From assembly GCA_023105745.1 (NCBI GenBank), contig JALGQZ010000002.1, positions 42,701,997 through 42,765,996 of the forward strand: 64,000 nt of DNA. The letters are read 5' to 3'. This document shows positions 1 through 10,623 of this stretch, piece by piece; within the stretch, counting starts at the first letter, position 1, and each line of letters begins with the position of its first letter. Made by a program: the position numbers and the translations under genes. Origin of the DNA: Austropuccinia psidii (lineage: Eukaryota > Basidiomycota > Pucciniomycetes > Pucciniales > Sphaerophragmiaceae). The notes under the pieces were generated by a model, which worked only from the letters and a program-made list of their open reading frames with translations, was not told the DNA's origin and searched no databases.

Positions 1-899
1 TGGTATCAAAACCTCATCATCAATTGAGTCCACAGACCCTGTAACTCAATTCCAGGCCAAAAGTGATGAACTTTTGCGTGAATTTTGACATCCCACGCCT
101 TTCAGCAAGGATTTTGGGGGTCTAGCTCCCCCTTAGAGCTGGAGTTCCTTTTCCCCCCCAAATTTAATCTTTCCAATTTATTTTTCCTTTAATTCCTCAT
201 CATGTATTATACTTATACTTTACATATGTAATTCAATTCAATTGTACAGTACAATACAGTAATAATTGACACCTCATATGTAAATCAAAGTTCACTTATG
301 TAATACACGCGCACATTTTGACATTTCAATTGAATTCAATTGAAAATACTTCAATTCCTCATAACTTCTAAACTAAACACAACACCTCAATTTTAACACA
401 AAAATTGATGGTTAACACCACATGTGGTGTGAATTAAATTAAGGTTTTGAGGATTTTCAACTTTTGTATTGAAAATACTAAAAGCTTAATTTAAGCTTAT
501 TTAGAGTTGAGTTACAAGAATTTCACTCAGAGGTGACCCCACCTGATTTTTTATGAGAAATCCAATGGTGAAATAAATTTTATATGTTTATTTATTGGAT
601 AAAAAGTTATAATAAATTTTATTTAACTTTTTTCCAAATTTATTTATTTTTTCACAATTTTGTTAAAATTTCATTTTTACTTAATTTTTTCAAGTATAAA
701 TGTAATTTTATATTTACAAAATTTAATGTATTTTTTATTTTTAAATTATAATTAATTTTTTATTTTTAATATAATTTTATATTTATATTTTGATTTTTTA
801 TTTTAATAATATAAATAAATTTATTTTATTTATATTAATATGTTATTTTTTTTATATTTGTGGTCTTTTGGGTATATGAAATTACCTCTAAGGCTCACA
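1..899 (-). mobile_element. Partial LTR of family D, cut by the window start
   Basis: On the minus strand this begins TGTGAGCC at 899 and runs off the window. It matches the first ~840 bp of the solo LTR at 45917-47687 in the opposite orientation. Shared landmarks are the 16-bp palindrome ACACCACATGTGGTGT at 415-430 (46343-46358 in the other copy) and a stem-loop at 22-51. No polypurine tract lies next to 899, so it may be another solo LTR. About 850 bp should lie left of the window. Confidence 0.85.
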
Positions 900-944
900 A
901 TAATTATAATGGTATAGTAAACATTTTGGGAGTGAAAGCTTCTT

Positions 945-950
945 TATAAA
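945..950 (+). promoter_or_regulatory. Candidate TATA box for the plus-strand gene at 1181
   Basis: TATAAA lies in the context tttataaaagacc, about 235 bp upstream of the ATG at 1181. A possible splice acceptor (polypyrimidine tract ending ttag at 1161-1164) sits between, suggesting a 5'-UTR intron. Placement is by motif only, in AT-rich DNA where chance matches are common. Confidence 0.35.
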
Positions 951-1180
951 AGACCGCCTTTTCTTTTTTTTGCTTCTGTCATCACCCCACCTTCTATGTC
1001 AAAGAGAACACTTATAATCTTACTTATTATATTTTTGCTTTTATTGTTATGTGATTTATTTTAGTTTTAGAGCTATTGTTTCTTATTACTATGATTATGA
1101 ATGATTTTTTTTGAAGTTGATATGGCTTTATTTTACCTTTGAATTTCATTGCATTTTTTTTTAGAAAACAAAAATTCAAA

Positions 1181-1617
1181 ATGAGCTTCGTTTCACCTCG
1201 TCGGGGTTATAACTCTCAAGGGGAGGCATGGTGCAAAGGCATGTATTCCTCCTCATCGATTGAAGCTGCTGTTGAATATTATATAAATTGTACCCAAAGA
1301 AAACGATCACTCCCAGCTTGGGAGACGATAAATAAGCCTCCTTCCCTAAGATTTGAGCCTTGCATCCAAACTCGCTCTCAAAGGAGATACTCCAAGTCAA
1401 TGACAAGCTCCTATCATCCATCTCCTCCAATATTAGAAGATTACCTGGACTTTAGCTCTCCTCCTAATGGCAATAAGAGATTTAAAAAATCCAAAAAAAC
1501 TATTGTGCTTGCTTTATAAACGGAGCATTCTCTTCTCCCACTAAGCCAAAGGCTTTGAAAAAAAAGGTATACAATCTTCGCCCAAGAGATTCTTCTGGGA
1601 GAGTCATTAAGAAGTAA
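1181..1617 (+). pseudogene. Unidentified basic protein gene, antisense within a family C element, one frameshift
   Basis: I do not recognise this protein. The reading frame opens at ATG 1181 (MSFVSPRRGYNSQGEAWCKG) and runs to a stop at 1517-1519 after a lysine-rich stretch (KRFKKSKKTIV). A second frame, open from about 1507, continues with more basic sequence (LRPRDSSGRVIKK) to a TAA at 1615-1617, so a one-base indel, or a short intron, near 1500-1535 joins one gene of about 145 codons. A splice-acceptor-like tract precedes the ATG and a TATA box lies further up. It is more GC-rich than the flanking DNA. It lies in the 3' region of the minus-strand family C element and points against it, like the unrelated gene at 27260-27717 in the other copy. 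It could also be a host exon. Confidence 0.4.
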
Positions 1618-4339
1618 AAATAATAATGTTGGTTAATTTTTTATTCCAATTTATATACATATTTCTTTAGTTTGGGGAGAAAGTCACAATAATCAAATAT
1701 GAAGTCTGACTTATGATTTTCCTTTGTAGACTTTTTACTTTGAAGAAACAGCCGGTTTAGTATTATTCTTCTTTTATATCTTGTCTTTTCCAAAAAAAAC
1801 TTAAAAATAAAAAAAAAAAATTCTTAAATAAAAAAAAATATATTTCTTTTATGTACAGATACTTATTTGATTCTATATTGTTCCAAACAAAAAAATTAAA
1901 ATAAAATTGAGTATTTTTTTTTTTTAATCAGTCTTCTTCCTGCTGAATTTATTACAATGTATAAGGATAAAGCAAATCCATTCATGAGTTTTCATTATGA
2001 ATTTTCAGCTTGAGTTTTGTTTTTTTATTTAAATATTGAATCATATTGAGAGTCCTTGATCCCAAGAAAATGAAATAAAAAAAATCATCATTGCCAAAAT
2101 TAAAAGATGAATTCAAGTGAGCTTAATGAATATCAAAGCCCCCCTTCTTTTCGGAAACAAAATATATAAGTTTACTAGAACTTTTCATTTCAAACTCAGT
2201 ATTATAAGTATTATGTATATAATTGTTATTACTTTTGTTTGTAAAGGTGATGATATCATTAAATATTTCCAAAGAGTTAATATTTGCTTTTAACTCCTTA
2301 AATATAAGGATATCATCATTTTTTTAGCATTATCATGTAGTTTGTGTTTTTTTATTTTACTTATGAGTTACTCCTAAGTGTAGATGTTAAATCAAATACT
2401 AACTCATGATATCTCTTGAACAGATATTTCCTTTTGTTTATTTATTGTTGGGAATATAATCCTATTTATTTTATTACTATTATTGTAATCTTGTAAGTTG
2501 TATCTCATGTTTTTTTTATGAATTTAACCCCCCCTTTTTTTTTTTTTTAAAAAAAAAATCAATTTTGTCTTTAACTTTTTTTTTTGTTAAAGCAAGCTGT
2601 TTAGAGCAAGTGGGGTTAAAAATAAATTATGTGGGGTCAACCTGGCCAGTTGCCTCTGTGTATTTATCTTTTAAATAACCTTGATCATATCTATCAATGT
2701 ATAAATTTAAGGTGAAAATTCTATTCTGAATATTATACTGTTAAATCAATAAGATTATTTTTATTTATTCATCATTCAGGGGAATATCCCTTTTAATATA
2801 GCTGTTTTTTCATTTATTGAATTTAAAATTATATTATTTTCGCAAAATCACTTAAGGATATCCATATAACATCATTTTCTTTATCAAATAATAATGTTAC
2901 TAATTTAAAACAATAGTTGCTTCTTAAAGATAATGTTTTATTGGGATTATATATCATCCCTTAGAATATTATAGTATTATGATATTATTCTTATTTCAAT
3001 ATTATTTCATTTTCAATATTATAATATTATGATACTTATATTATTATAATTTTATCATATTCAATATAGCTTTATATTGATGCGCTATATTTATTCCTCC
3101 TTCCTCATGAATTGGTGTTCTTTTTGTTTATTTCTGCTTCTTTTGATTTCTTTTGAAAGCAAGGGGGGGTGGCCGGTTTCTTTTTTGAAAAAAAAATTAA
3201 AAAAATTAAATATTGAAAAAAGAGAAAAAATTAAATAAAAAAATCTAGTCATCCCTCCTTGTGAGTTGGATTCTTTGTATGTGCTATGTGTGTGTGCATG
3301 CTGTGTGTATGTATGTAGCATGTATGTGTGTTGAGTAGTTTAGCTTAATTATTTTCCTTGGCTTCCTGACTTCTTCAGCTATATAGTATTAAGATAAGCT
3401 TCTTCCTAATTTCTTTTGAGGGTTGATGCTACACATAACTGATAATTTCTTTTTTATTTCTTTTAAAATATACTGTCTTCTTGTAGTGAAAAAAGATCTT
3501 GAAGTATTTTTATTCAACATTTCCCCTTTTTTTTGTGAAAAATGAAGAAATTCTGTGCTGTATGTTTGAGATCTTCAATATTAATTTGAGCACTATTCTT
3601 GTATTAGTAAGTTAATCAAACTTCTTTTAATTTTTTTCAATTTCAACATAATACTGATTAAACCTTCCTTGTTTTCAGATTATTTTTTTGAATTATATTT
3701 TGAAATTATTTTCTTTTTGCAATACAAACTTGAATTTTTTTTAAACAAACAATGATCTTCTTTTCAAGAAGTGCAATGATAAGTTATTTTTTACCTGATG
3801 AAAGGTAATTATTCAAGAATTTGAGAATTCAAGAAATATCTAAGTACTTTATTAATGGAAAATAAGCTTAAATGAATTATAATGTAATATTTGAATTCTT
3901 TCAAGACAATTAATTCAATTGATTTTGATTGATTAAGTTTATAAACTGATGCTTCATTGTTAAAGTCCCACTTTCCCCAAACCCTATAGCCACTGTTGCT
4001 TTGGGTGGTATAAGAAATAGTTAACCACCCCTATTTTTTTAAGTATGAAAAATTACTGATACTATTACAGAATAAAAAAACTAAAACCTTCTTTCTAAAT
4101 GAATTTTATAACCAGCTCTCTTTTTTTTTCTTCTTTTTTCTTTTTTATTTTCTATACTAATTGAAATATCTTTACCACAACTATCACTTCTGATCTCCAT
4201 ATCAATTATTAATTTTTATTGTTTTATTAGTTATATATAGATTTTTTTCTTCATTGATTTATTGATTATTAATAGATTTTTATATATATTTTTTTTATGT
4301 TTCTTTTTGATACTATCACAGAAAATTCAGAAATTAAAT
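1618..4339. other. AT-rich stretch, no gene seen; probable 3' region of the minus-strand C element
   Basis: About 2.7 kb of homopolymer-rich DNA. Only short low-complexity ORFs occur. Two short landmarks tie it to the family C element at 18260: on the minus strand aactggccaggtt near 2640-2655 matches aactggccaggtt near 26080-26092, and the block around 3970-4040 (ggtggttaactatttctta on the minus strand) resembles the 3'-UTR blocks near 5940 and 25580. Confidence 0.5.
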
Positions 4340-4487
4340 TTGCAGTTTAAGGCCATGCTGGGCCATCATGTATCATTGGTCCTTGCATTTGTTGATATAT
4401 TCTTTTTTTTTTGATGAACTGACTTAAAATAGAGTAAGAGAAACAATAACCAAATAGTTGAATTGCAGTTTAAGGCCATGCTGGGCC
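4340..4487. repeat. 25-bp direct repeat pair, 123 bp apart
   Basis: The 25-bp sequence from ttgcagtttaa to gctgggcc occurs identically at 4340-4364 and 4463-4487. On the minus strand the second copy encodes the last residues (GPAWP) and stop codon of the ORF at 4470-5156. Its core CCTTAAACTG (minus strand) recurs in the repeat array at 38861-39119, at the 3' end of the other family C element. Confidence 0.85.
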
Positions 4488-5156
4488 TTCAATTTTCTTA
4501 AGAATTATTTTCTTAAAATAATCTTGATTCTTCTTCATTTTCATTTCAATCTTGCTTCTGACAATTTCTTTCCATAACTTATTCCATTCTTCTTTCTTCA
4601 AAGAAAACTGGTGATTCTTCATTGTAATTATTAACTGTAAGACTTTATCCTCTAAATCAAAATCCAATCCCTTTTCAATAATATAGCAATCCCCTCTCCA
4701 TTTAATACTTCTACCCTCAATTTGATATTCTTCAAGACAAAACCATCTCTGAGCTTGTATTGTTCCCCTGTAAAGACTACTCCTCATATCTGAACCCATA
4801 TAGAAAATTTGATTCCAATAGTCATTATTGAGATTTCCTTTGATTCCATCATAATTAAGTATATCCATAAACTCTAGTTTTGAAAGGTTTGATCTAGGAA
4901 GCTGGGTTAAATAGGCTTCTGCAGGTGTTTCTTGAGTAATATCTTCATTTCCAAATAAATCTTCAAATTCAATAAAGGGGATATTTTGAATAATTGGTAT
5001 CTTGAAGGATTCAATAATTGGTAAGCCCCATCTTTGGTCTTCATTGTTAAGTCCTTGAAAATTTTGATTGATCCAGAGGTCTTGGCTTTCTTCATTTGTT
5101 TCTGAGTTTGGCCAATAGATCCAGATGGTATTTTCTGCTTCATTAGTTTCAGACAT
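4470..5156 (-). CDS. Accessory ORF of the C element, related to the C-terminal domain of its Gag-protease polyprotein
   Basis: Intact 228-codon frame starting MSETNEAENTIW. Its middle (LSKLEFMDILNYDGIKGNL, about residues 90-108) is clearly homologous to the C-terminal end of the polyprotein upstream (LSKLDFMELLNEEGIKGNL). The following YW...LY.G...W..E pattern also matches the frameshifted tail of that polyprotein at 6159-6450. The N-terminus is acidic and Trp/Asn-rich; the C-terminus is lysine-rich. It therefore looks like a duplicated copy of the polyprotein's terminal domain now carried as its own gene. No enzyme motif is visible. It lies downstream of the polyprotein and of the ORF at 5399-5764 on the same strand. 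The function is unknown. Confidence 0.6.
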   Translation of the reverse strand: MSETNEAENTIWIYWPNSETNEESQDLWINQNFQGLNNEDQRWGLPIIESFKIPIIQNIPFIEFEDLFGNEDITQETPAEAYLTQLPRSNLSKLEFMDILNYDGIKGNLNNDYWNQIFYMGSDMRSSLYRGTIQAQRWFCLEEYQIEGRSIKWRGDCYIIEKGLDFDLEDKVLQLIITMKNHQFSLKKEEWNKLWKEIVRSKIEMKMKKNQDYFKKIILKKIEGPAWP

Positions 5157-5295
5157 GATGATTATAAAATATAAAATATGATAAAAAAATTGCTAATGGT
5201 TTCTTGATGTTAAAAAAATATGAATAATTATAATAGCTTCTTGGTAAAGGTGGATGAAATAAAGACTCTAAGTAAAGTATTTCTTAAAGAATTAA

Positions 5296-5403
5296 TCCTC
5301 TTTGATAAGGCAGGAAGTCACTTCCAAAATCTTGAATCAATTGAAGTTTTAAGTAATAAGGTAAGAAATATTTGGGTCCTCTTTGATAAGGCAGGAAGTC
5401 ACT
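5296..5403. repeat. 27-bp direct repeat pair, 81 bp apart
   Basis: The 27-bp sequence tcctctttgataaggcagg...tcact occurs at 5296-5322 and 5377-5403, between the two accessory ORFs of the minus-strand C element. It weakly resembles the ggtccttgataagacc unit of the array at 38861-39119 in the other C element. Confidence 0.8.
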
Positions 5404-5764
5404 GCCAAAAATACTGGACTTGATTATTTAAATTGAATTTGACTGATTTTCTTCTCTTCTTTGTTTTTGAACTATGTAAGCTGGAGGTTTTCAGAATTGG
5501 ATTCAGCTGTACTTTGCTCATTGATGGTAAGTAATATCTATAATAAGCTAATTTTTCATTCAAAACTCTAAGTTCCTCCAATAACAACCTTATTTCTTCA
5601 AATTTTTCCTTTTCTTCTCTTGATTGGTGACTTGATTACTGACATTCTTTAAATTCATCTTCATAATAAAAAATGGATTCTTCATATTGTTTCTTCAATT
5701 GCCTTTGATCCAAAATCTCTTCATCCTCCAACAATTCATCCCCATAACATCCAAGCTTTGGCAT
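5399..5764 (-). pseudogene. Small charged accessory ORF with one in-frame stop
   Basis: A minus-strand frame opens at ATG 5764 (MPKLGCYGDELLEDEEILDQ) and runs to a stop at 5399-5401, about 121 codons, with a single internal TAA about 43 codons in (after KECQ). The first half is rich in Glu, Asp, Lys and Gln. The middle (REEKEKFEEIRLLLEELRVL) looks like a coiled coil, and the end is basic (KTKKRRKS). No known family is recognised. It sits between the gag-protease gene and the ORF at 4470-5156, on the same strand, and probably belongs to the element. Confidence 0.45.
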
Positions 5765-6158
5765 CTTGATTTTTTGTTAATTTTATTGAAGATTATTATC
5801 TTTTCAATTTGTTGTGTTTTTAAAAGGTCTTAAAATGAATGATATTGATATTAAAATTGAATAGAAATTGATATTGAAATTCCCAAGGATTTCATCCCAA
5901 AAACTTAAACCATTAGAGGTGGAATAAGAAACAGACACCCGCCCCCTATTTTTTTAATTTAAACATAGCCTTATAATACTTTTACAGTTAAAACTCTTGC
6001 ATACCCCCAAATCATCATTTATAAATTTATTTTCAATTTATTTTTTTTATTTTTTTTATTTTTTTGAGTTTTGAATTTTTTTTTTTTTTTAATTTTGATA
6101 TTTTTTTTTTGGAACTTTTAATTCTCTTTTTTTACATGTGCAAAAAAATATATTCAAT
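5765..6158 (-). other. 3'-UTR-like block after the gag-protease gene
   Basis: AT-rich DNA. On the minus strand it carries a run of G/A then gggtgtctgtttctta (near 5915-5945) and ttaagtttttgggatgaaat (near 5890-5910). The same two blocks, in the same order, follow the gag-protease gene of the other C element at about 25582-25640. This supports both being copies of one family in opposite orientations. Confidence 0.6.
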
Positions 6159-9100
6159 TCATGAAACCCATTTTCCTTTTTCTTTTTTCTGAAGAATTCT
6201 ATTCACACATATATCCTTGGATATTTCTCTCAGTATTTTCCTTCCTTTCTTCCTTTCTTACCTTTCCAATTTCTTATGAATCCTTCTTCTTTGTGTATAA
6301 AGAGATATCCATACTCTTCCCAGAAAAGATTTCCACGAAGAAGCTCCATATTATGCAAATTGAAGTCTTCTTGTGGCCAAATTCTACCATCATAAAGAGC
6401 CTTCCTTGTTTGTTCATCAAAGGAAAAAACTTCCTCCCAATACTAGTTTTCCAAATTACCCTTAATTCCTTCCTCATTCAAGAGTTCCATGAAGTCTAAT
6501 TTTGACAGGTCATATCCTGGAAGATTCTTCAGCCATTTTCCTCCTTTCATTCTTGATGGACCCTCAAAGTATATGTCTTTGAATTTAATGTAGGGAAGAA
6601 TTATGAAATCTGGCTCTTCTTCAGGTGTTGGAAGTTTCCAGTAAGACATTTCATCATAATACTTGAAGAAACTTTCTTTATCCAAGTCCATTTCCTTGTC
6701 TTTATCAATTCTCCATGGGCGTTTTGGGTTTAAATCATATGACAGAATAGTGTTCATGAGATCCTTTTGCAATGGGGAGACTTCAACTTCTATCAAATTT
6801 TCTTCTTGCTTTGAATATGAAGATAATCTTGGTTTAATTTCTTTTAAAGAGTCATGATTATTGTAGGCCTCCCAAAGATTTTCATACGCATGAGAGTGCT
6901 TTATTTTCTTCTTTGGAGGATCTTGAGAAATTTCATGTATTTGGAATTCATCAGTTTGAGTAGATTCTTCTTTATTGTATTCCTTCATAAATTCTTCATC
7001 TTTGAAACATTCAATAATTTTATTTCTAAGATCTTCCAATGAGTCTTCACAGTATTGATCACTGTTCATTTCTGGCTTCATTTCAATTTCCATATCTTTT
7101 TGGTATTTTTGCTTGGAAAATATGTCAAACAGATTCTTTCTGCTATGTATTGGTGGTACTTCTATGATTTCTGAGCCATTAGCCATAACCTGATATAACA
7201 TATCATTGGTGTCAATTGGTTTATAGCTAACTTTATTTTCCTTTTTCTCTGCTTCATTGACTTCTTCCATATACCAATTTGATTTTTCATCTTGTTTCCA
7301 TATATAACTTTTGTTGTTTTCAGGTTCATCATAAATTTTCCAGAAGTCAGGGCATGGGCTTAAGCTTAGGTTGTTTACTTGAGGGTTTTTATTTTTAAAA
7401 TAATCTTCATATTCACTTGAAGGTGGTAGATTTCTGTTAATCCATTCCTCCCATTTTTTGGGATCAAATGTAGCCCATTCCTTGTTTTCTTTTATTGCCT
7501 TGTCTAAGTACCAGGCTAATGACTTTGGTTCTTCTGATTTTATTTGGTTTGATAGTGCTTCTGTTGATGGTCCCTGTTCTTGCTCTTGTGTTTCTACCTC
7601 TTGGTCTCCTTCCACTTCCTCCTGAGGTTCATTCTCTATTCCCCTATCCATTATGGTTAATCTTTCATCTAGATTACATTCCATAGACTTTATCTTTTGA
7701 TAATCTTTGTTTTTTGTTGATTTGAAAATAATTTTTATTTTTGCTTTAGATTTATCTTCAGCTTCTTTTAATTTTAATTTGCTAAACCAATCCTTTATTT
7801 TTCCCATTGAACAAAGCTCCATTACTCTTGGTGGTCCTGTTTGCCATCCTAACATATGGGGTTTGCATATTGGCATACATAATCTTCTACCATCTGCTTC
7901 TTGATAGCTAAATAATTCACCTTGTTTCTGTGAAAAGTCCAATCTAATGTTGTTGTCTGCCAAGAAGGGCCTTCCAAGGACTGTATTTACTGCTCCCTTG
8001 GCAATTAAGAAATGAATTTCTTTTTCTTCTCCAGAAGGCAAGAGTACTTGTGTGAACTCAGCCAATCCAATTAATGATGTTGTATGTCCTCCAATTCCTC
8101 TTAAATTAATGTTGAGCTTTCTGTTTGGAACAGAGGCTTTTATTGCTGCATCTTCAGTGATTATGTTGAGCTCTGATCCTGTATCTACCAGTGCCATTAC
8201 TGGATATTCTTCTTTTCCAACAAATACTTGCATAAACCCAAGTGGACAGGCATAATGAAGTCTTGGTTTTTCAAAGTCTTTAATTTTTATAGAAATAACA
8301 TCTTCTTTAATGTCCAAAGTGTTAACTGATTTGATAGCTTCCTTTTCTTCAAGAGCAATCCCTTGCAGCCTGTGAATGAAGGTTGGGGAAATTGATAATA
8401 TTTCTTCCAAGGTTAAGTTAATTTTCTGTTCCAAAATTTTCTTTATCACATTTTCAATTTCTAATTTTGGTTTTAATTCTTTCTTTTCAGTTTTGTGGTG
8501 AACAATCCTTTTATTTAACTTGTCACTTTTCTCCTCAAAATTCTCTTTTTCTTTACTTTCAGTTCCTTCAAATGTTTCATCTCTTTTTGTATGTTTATCT
8601 TTATATTTGGTTGGAACAATAATCTTCATCTCTTCTTCAGCCTCATCCTCATGATAGGTTCCTGGTAGTATAGTTTTTTTATTTTGAGAATCTTCTCTAT
8701 TTTGGCTTTCTTGCTTAGCTAATCTTTGCTTTTTCTGTCTGAGAGTTGCATGTGTTTCCAAAGTCTCAGTGGGTGAAGATACTATTGGTGGTTCCCAATT
8801 ACCCCAGTCTTCTAATTGAGCAATTGAAACTTCTTTTTCTTCCTTTTTCAGCTCAACTATCTTTTGATCTTCTGGTCTCGATAGAGGCTTTTCCTTTTCA
8901 ATTATCTTGTTTGAAATTTCTTTTTGTTCCTTATCAAATTCCCTGACTAAATCCTTTGGAGATTTGGTTCCTTCTGAGGGTACTCTTTGGAAATTAGGGT
9001 AAAGGAAATTTAATCCTTGCCTACTGGAAATTCTTTTTTCCATATCTTCTGCCAGGTATCTGCATCTTGTCAATGAATGACCATTTTCAAAACAGTAATA

Positions 9101-10471
9101 GCACCTTAAGGGTGGTCTTGGATACAGTTGTGCTGGAACATAAGGTTGATAATTTGCAGGTAAAGGTGCCTGAGTATTTCTTGGTCTGAATGGTTGTGCA
9201 TTTGGTGCTAAGCCTGATCCTTGTGTATTTGGTTTATCCTTCCAGGCCTTCTTTGGTGGATTAACAGCCTCTGATAGTTCTTTAAGCTGGTCCAAAATAT
9301 CCTTCATTGGGTTCACTTCTTTTGGGGCTTCATTTACATGAGCCTCTTTATCTGATGGATTCTTTATTTTCTTTGTAATATCTTTCATTTGCTTGATAAC
9401 CTCCTCCCAGCTTTCATCTTCAAATCTGGTTTTCTTTTTGCTTTTGATTTCATCTGACTTTGATAATTGTGATTTCCCTTTAATTCCTACTGCTGCCTCC
9501 AATTCTGCCTCAATATAATTTCTGATGATATCCATCTCAGGTAAGATATATCCTCCATCTCTTGCTTGAACCATGGTTCTGTCTTTGATCATTTCTTTAG
9601 TAACACTACTTCTAATTTCTGGTGATAAAGAATCAAAGACATCTGCATGATAATCATTTTCCTTTTTGATATAACCATACTTAAGCAGATATTTTGAAAT
9701 TATGTCATATTCCCCAATAAACTTTCTGTATTGGGACAAACTCTTGACTCCTCCCTCCTGTTTAGTTTGATTAAATAGTCTTGTTAATGAATCTTTCCTG
9801 TGTCTTCTTTCTGGTTCCACTTTTCGCCATTTACTGATCATTTTCTTTTTTAATTGATCCCAATCCTCCACTTCATCTCCTGGCATTCCTTCAATTTCAT
9901 ATCTGATATCCTTATCTTAACTCCAGAATGCTATTTGCATGGCCAAATCCATTTCATTGGCTCCTTCAATTGATGCTATCCTTTCAGCTCTCTTGATAAA
10001 ATCCTCAACATCACTTCCATCAAAGTTGAGGTTATAATATTTTGCCTTTATTTTAACAATCTTTCTTGTAGGTATTGTAACTCTTTCAGGTTGCTGAGTT
10101 GGTGTTGTAATATTTATCCTTTTTGCAAATCTTGCAGCTCTTGGCAATGTTCCTGGTGTGGATGTTGCAAATGTCTTTGGGGTTGGTGATGGTGATGGTT
10201 GCTGGGGTCTGAGCATTCTTTCAATAGTTGCATCCCCAGTAGTTTCAGGTGAGAATTGACTTGATTTTGTCTTCTTTCCATGTCTTCTTGCAGCTCTTTC
10301 CATAGCCTTCTGTAATTCTAACCTTTTCTTCTGAAATTCTTCATCATTTTCTAAATAAGAAAAATCCTCTTCTTCACTTTCTTCCTAACCTAATTCTTCA
10401 ATTCTGGACTGCTCTTTTTCCAATTCTTCCTCCAAGGTTAGAGCCTTCTTTGAGGATGATGATTCCTCCAT
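6159..10471 (-). pseudogene. Family C Gag-protease polyprotein, decayed; no reverse transcriptase or integrase
   Basis: Long minus-strand polyprotein starting at ATG 10471 (MEESSSSKKALTLEEELEKE). Order of parts: acidic N-terminus; a Pro/Thr-rich linker; a Gag capsid-like region (YYNLNFDGSDVEDFIKRAER at about 10035, continuing to about 9540); a CCHC zinc knuckle CYYCFENGHSLTRC at about 9065-9106; a charged linker; a retropepsin-like protease with VDTGSELNIITED at about 8150-8197 and LGRPFLADNN near 7960; then about 550 residues of acidic sequence. The largest open stretch is 6443-9886. Breaks are TAG at 10385-10387, TAA at 9917-9919, and a frameshift near 6450 after which the tail continues to a stop at 6159-6161. 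No RT, RNase H or integrase motif follows. The family is recognised by Gag and protease motifs only; a virus-like particle role is inferred. Confidence 0.8.
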
Positions 10472-10604
10472 TATAGTTGTGATCTAAACAATGATTTAAT
10501 TTTTAATTATTTTTTTTAATTGATTATTTTTGATTTTTTTTTGATTTTTTATGATTTTTAGGAGTGATAATGTGATCTTATTAATGATACTTGAGATTTG
10601 AAAG

Positions 10605-10621
10605 CCACTGTTGGGATACCA
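10605..10621 (-). other. Primer-binding site of the minus-strand C element
   Basis: On the minus strand, two bases after the LTR, TGGTATCCCAACAGTGG fits the complement of a tRNA 3' end (…CCA). The other C element has TGGTGTCCCAACAGTGG at 20485-20501, also two bases after its LTR. One difference in 17 bases, at the same spacing, makes this a convincing PBS. The tRNA was not identified. Confidence 0.75.
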
Positions 10622-10623
10622 GA

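Noticed and set aside
1..12. TGGTATCA at the window start as a tRNA-iMet primer site
   Set aside because: The same bases are internal to the D LTR at 46746-46757, which continues another 930 bp to 47687, so this is not a PBS.
3091..3321. Minus-strand ORF of 76 codons
   Set aside because: Made of tgtgtg and homopolymer tracts; low-complexity peptide with no support.
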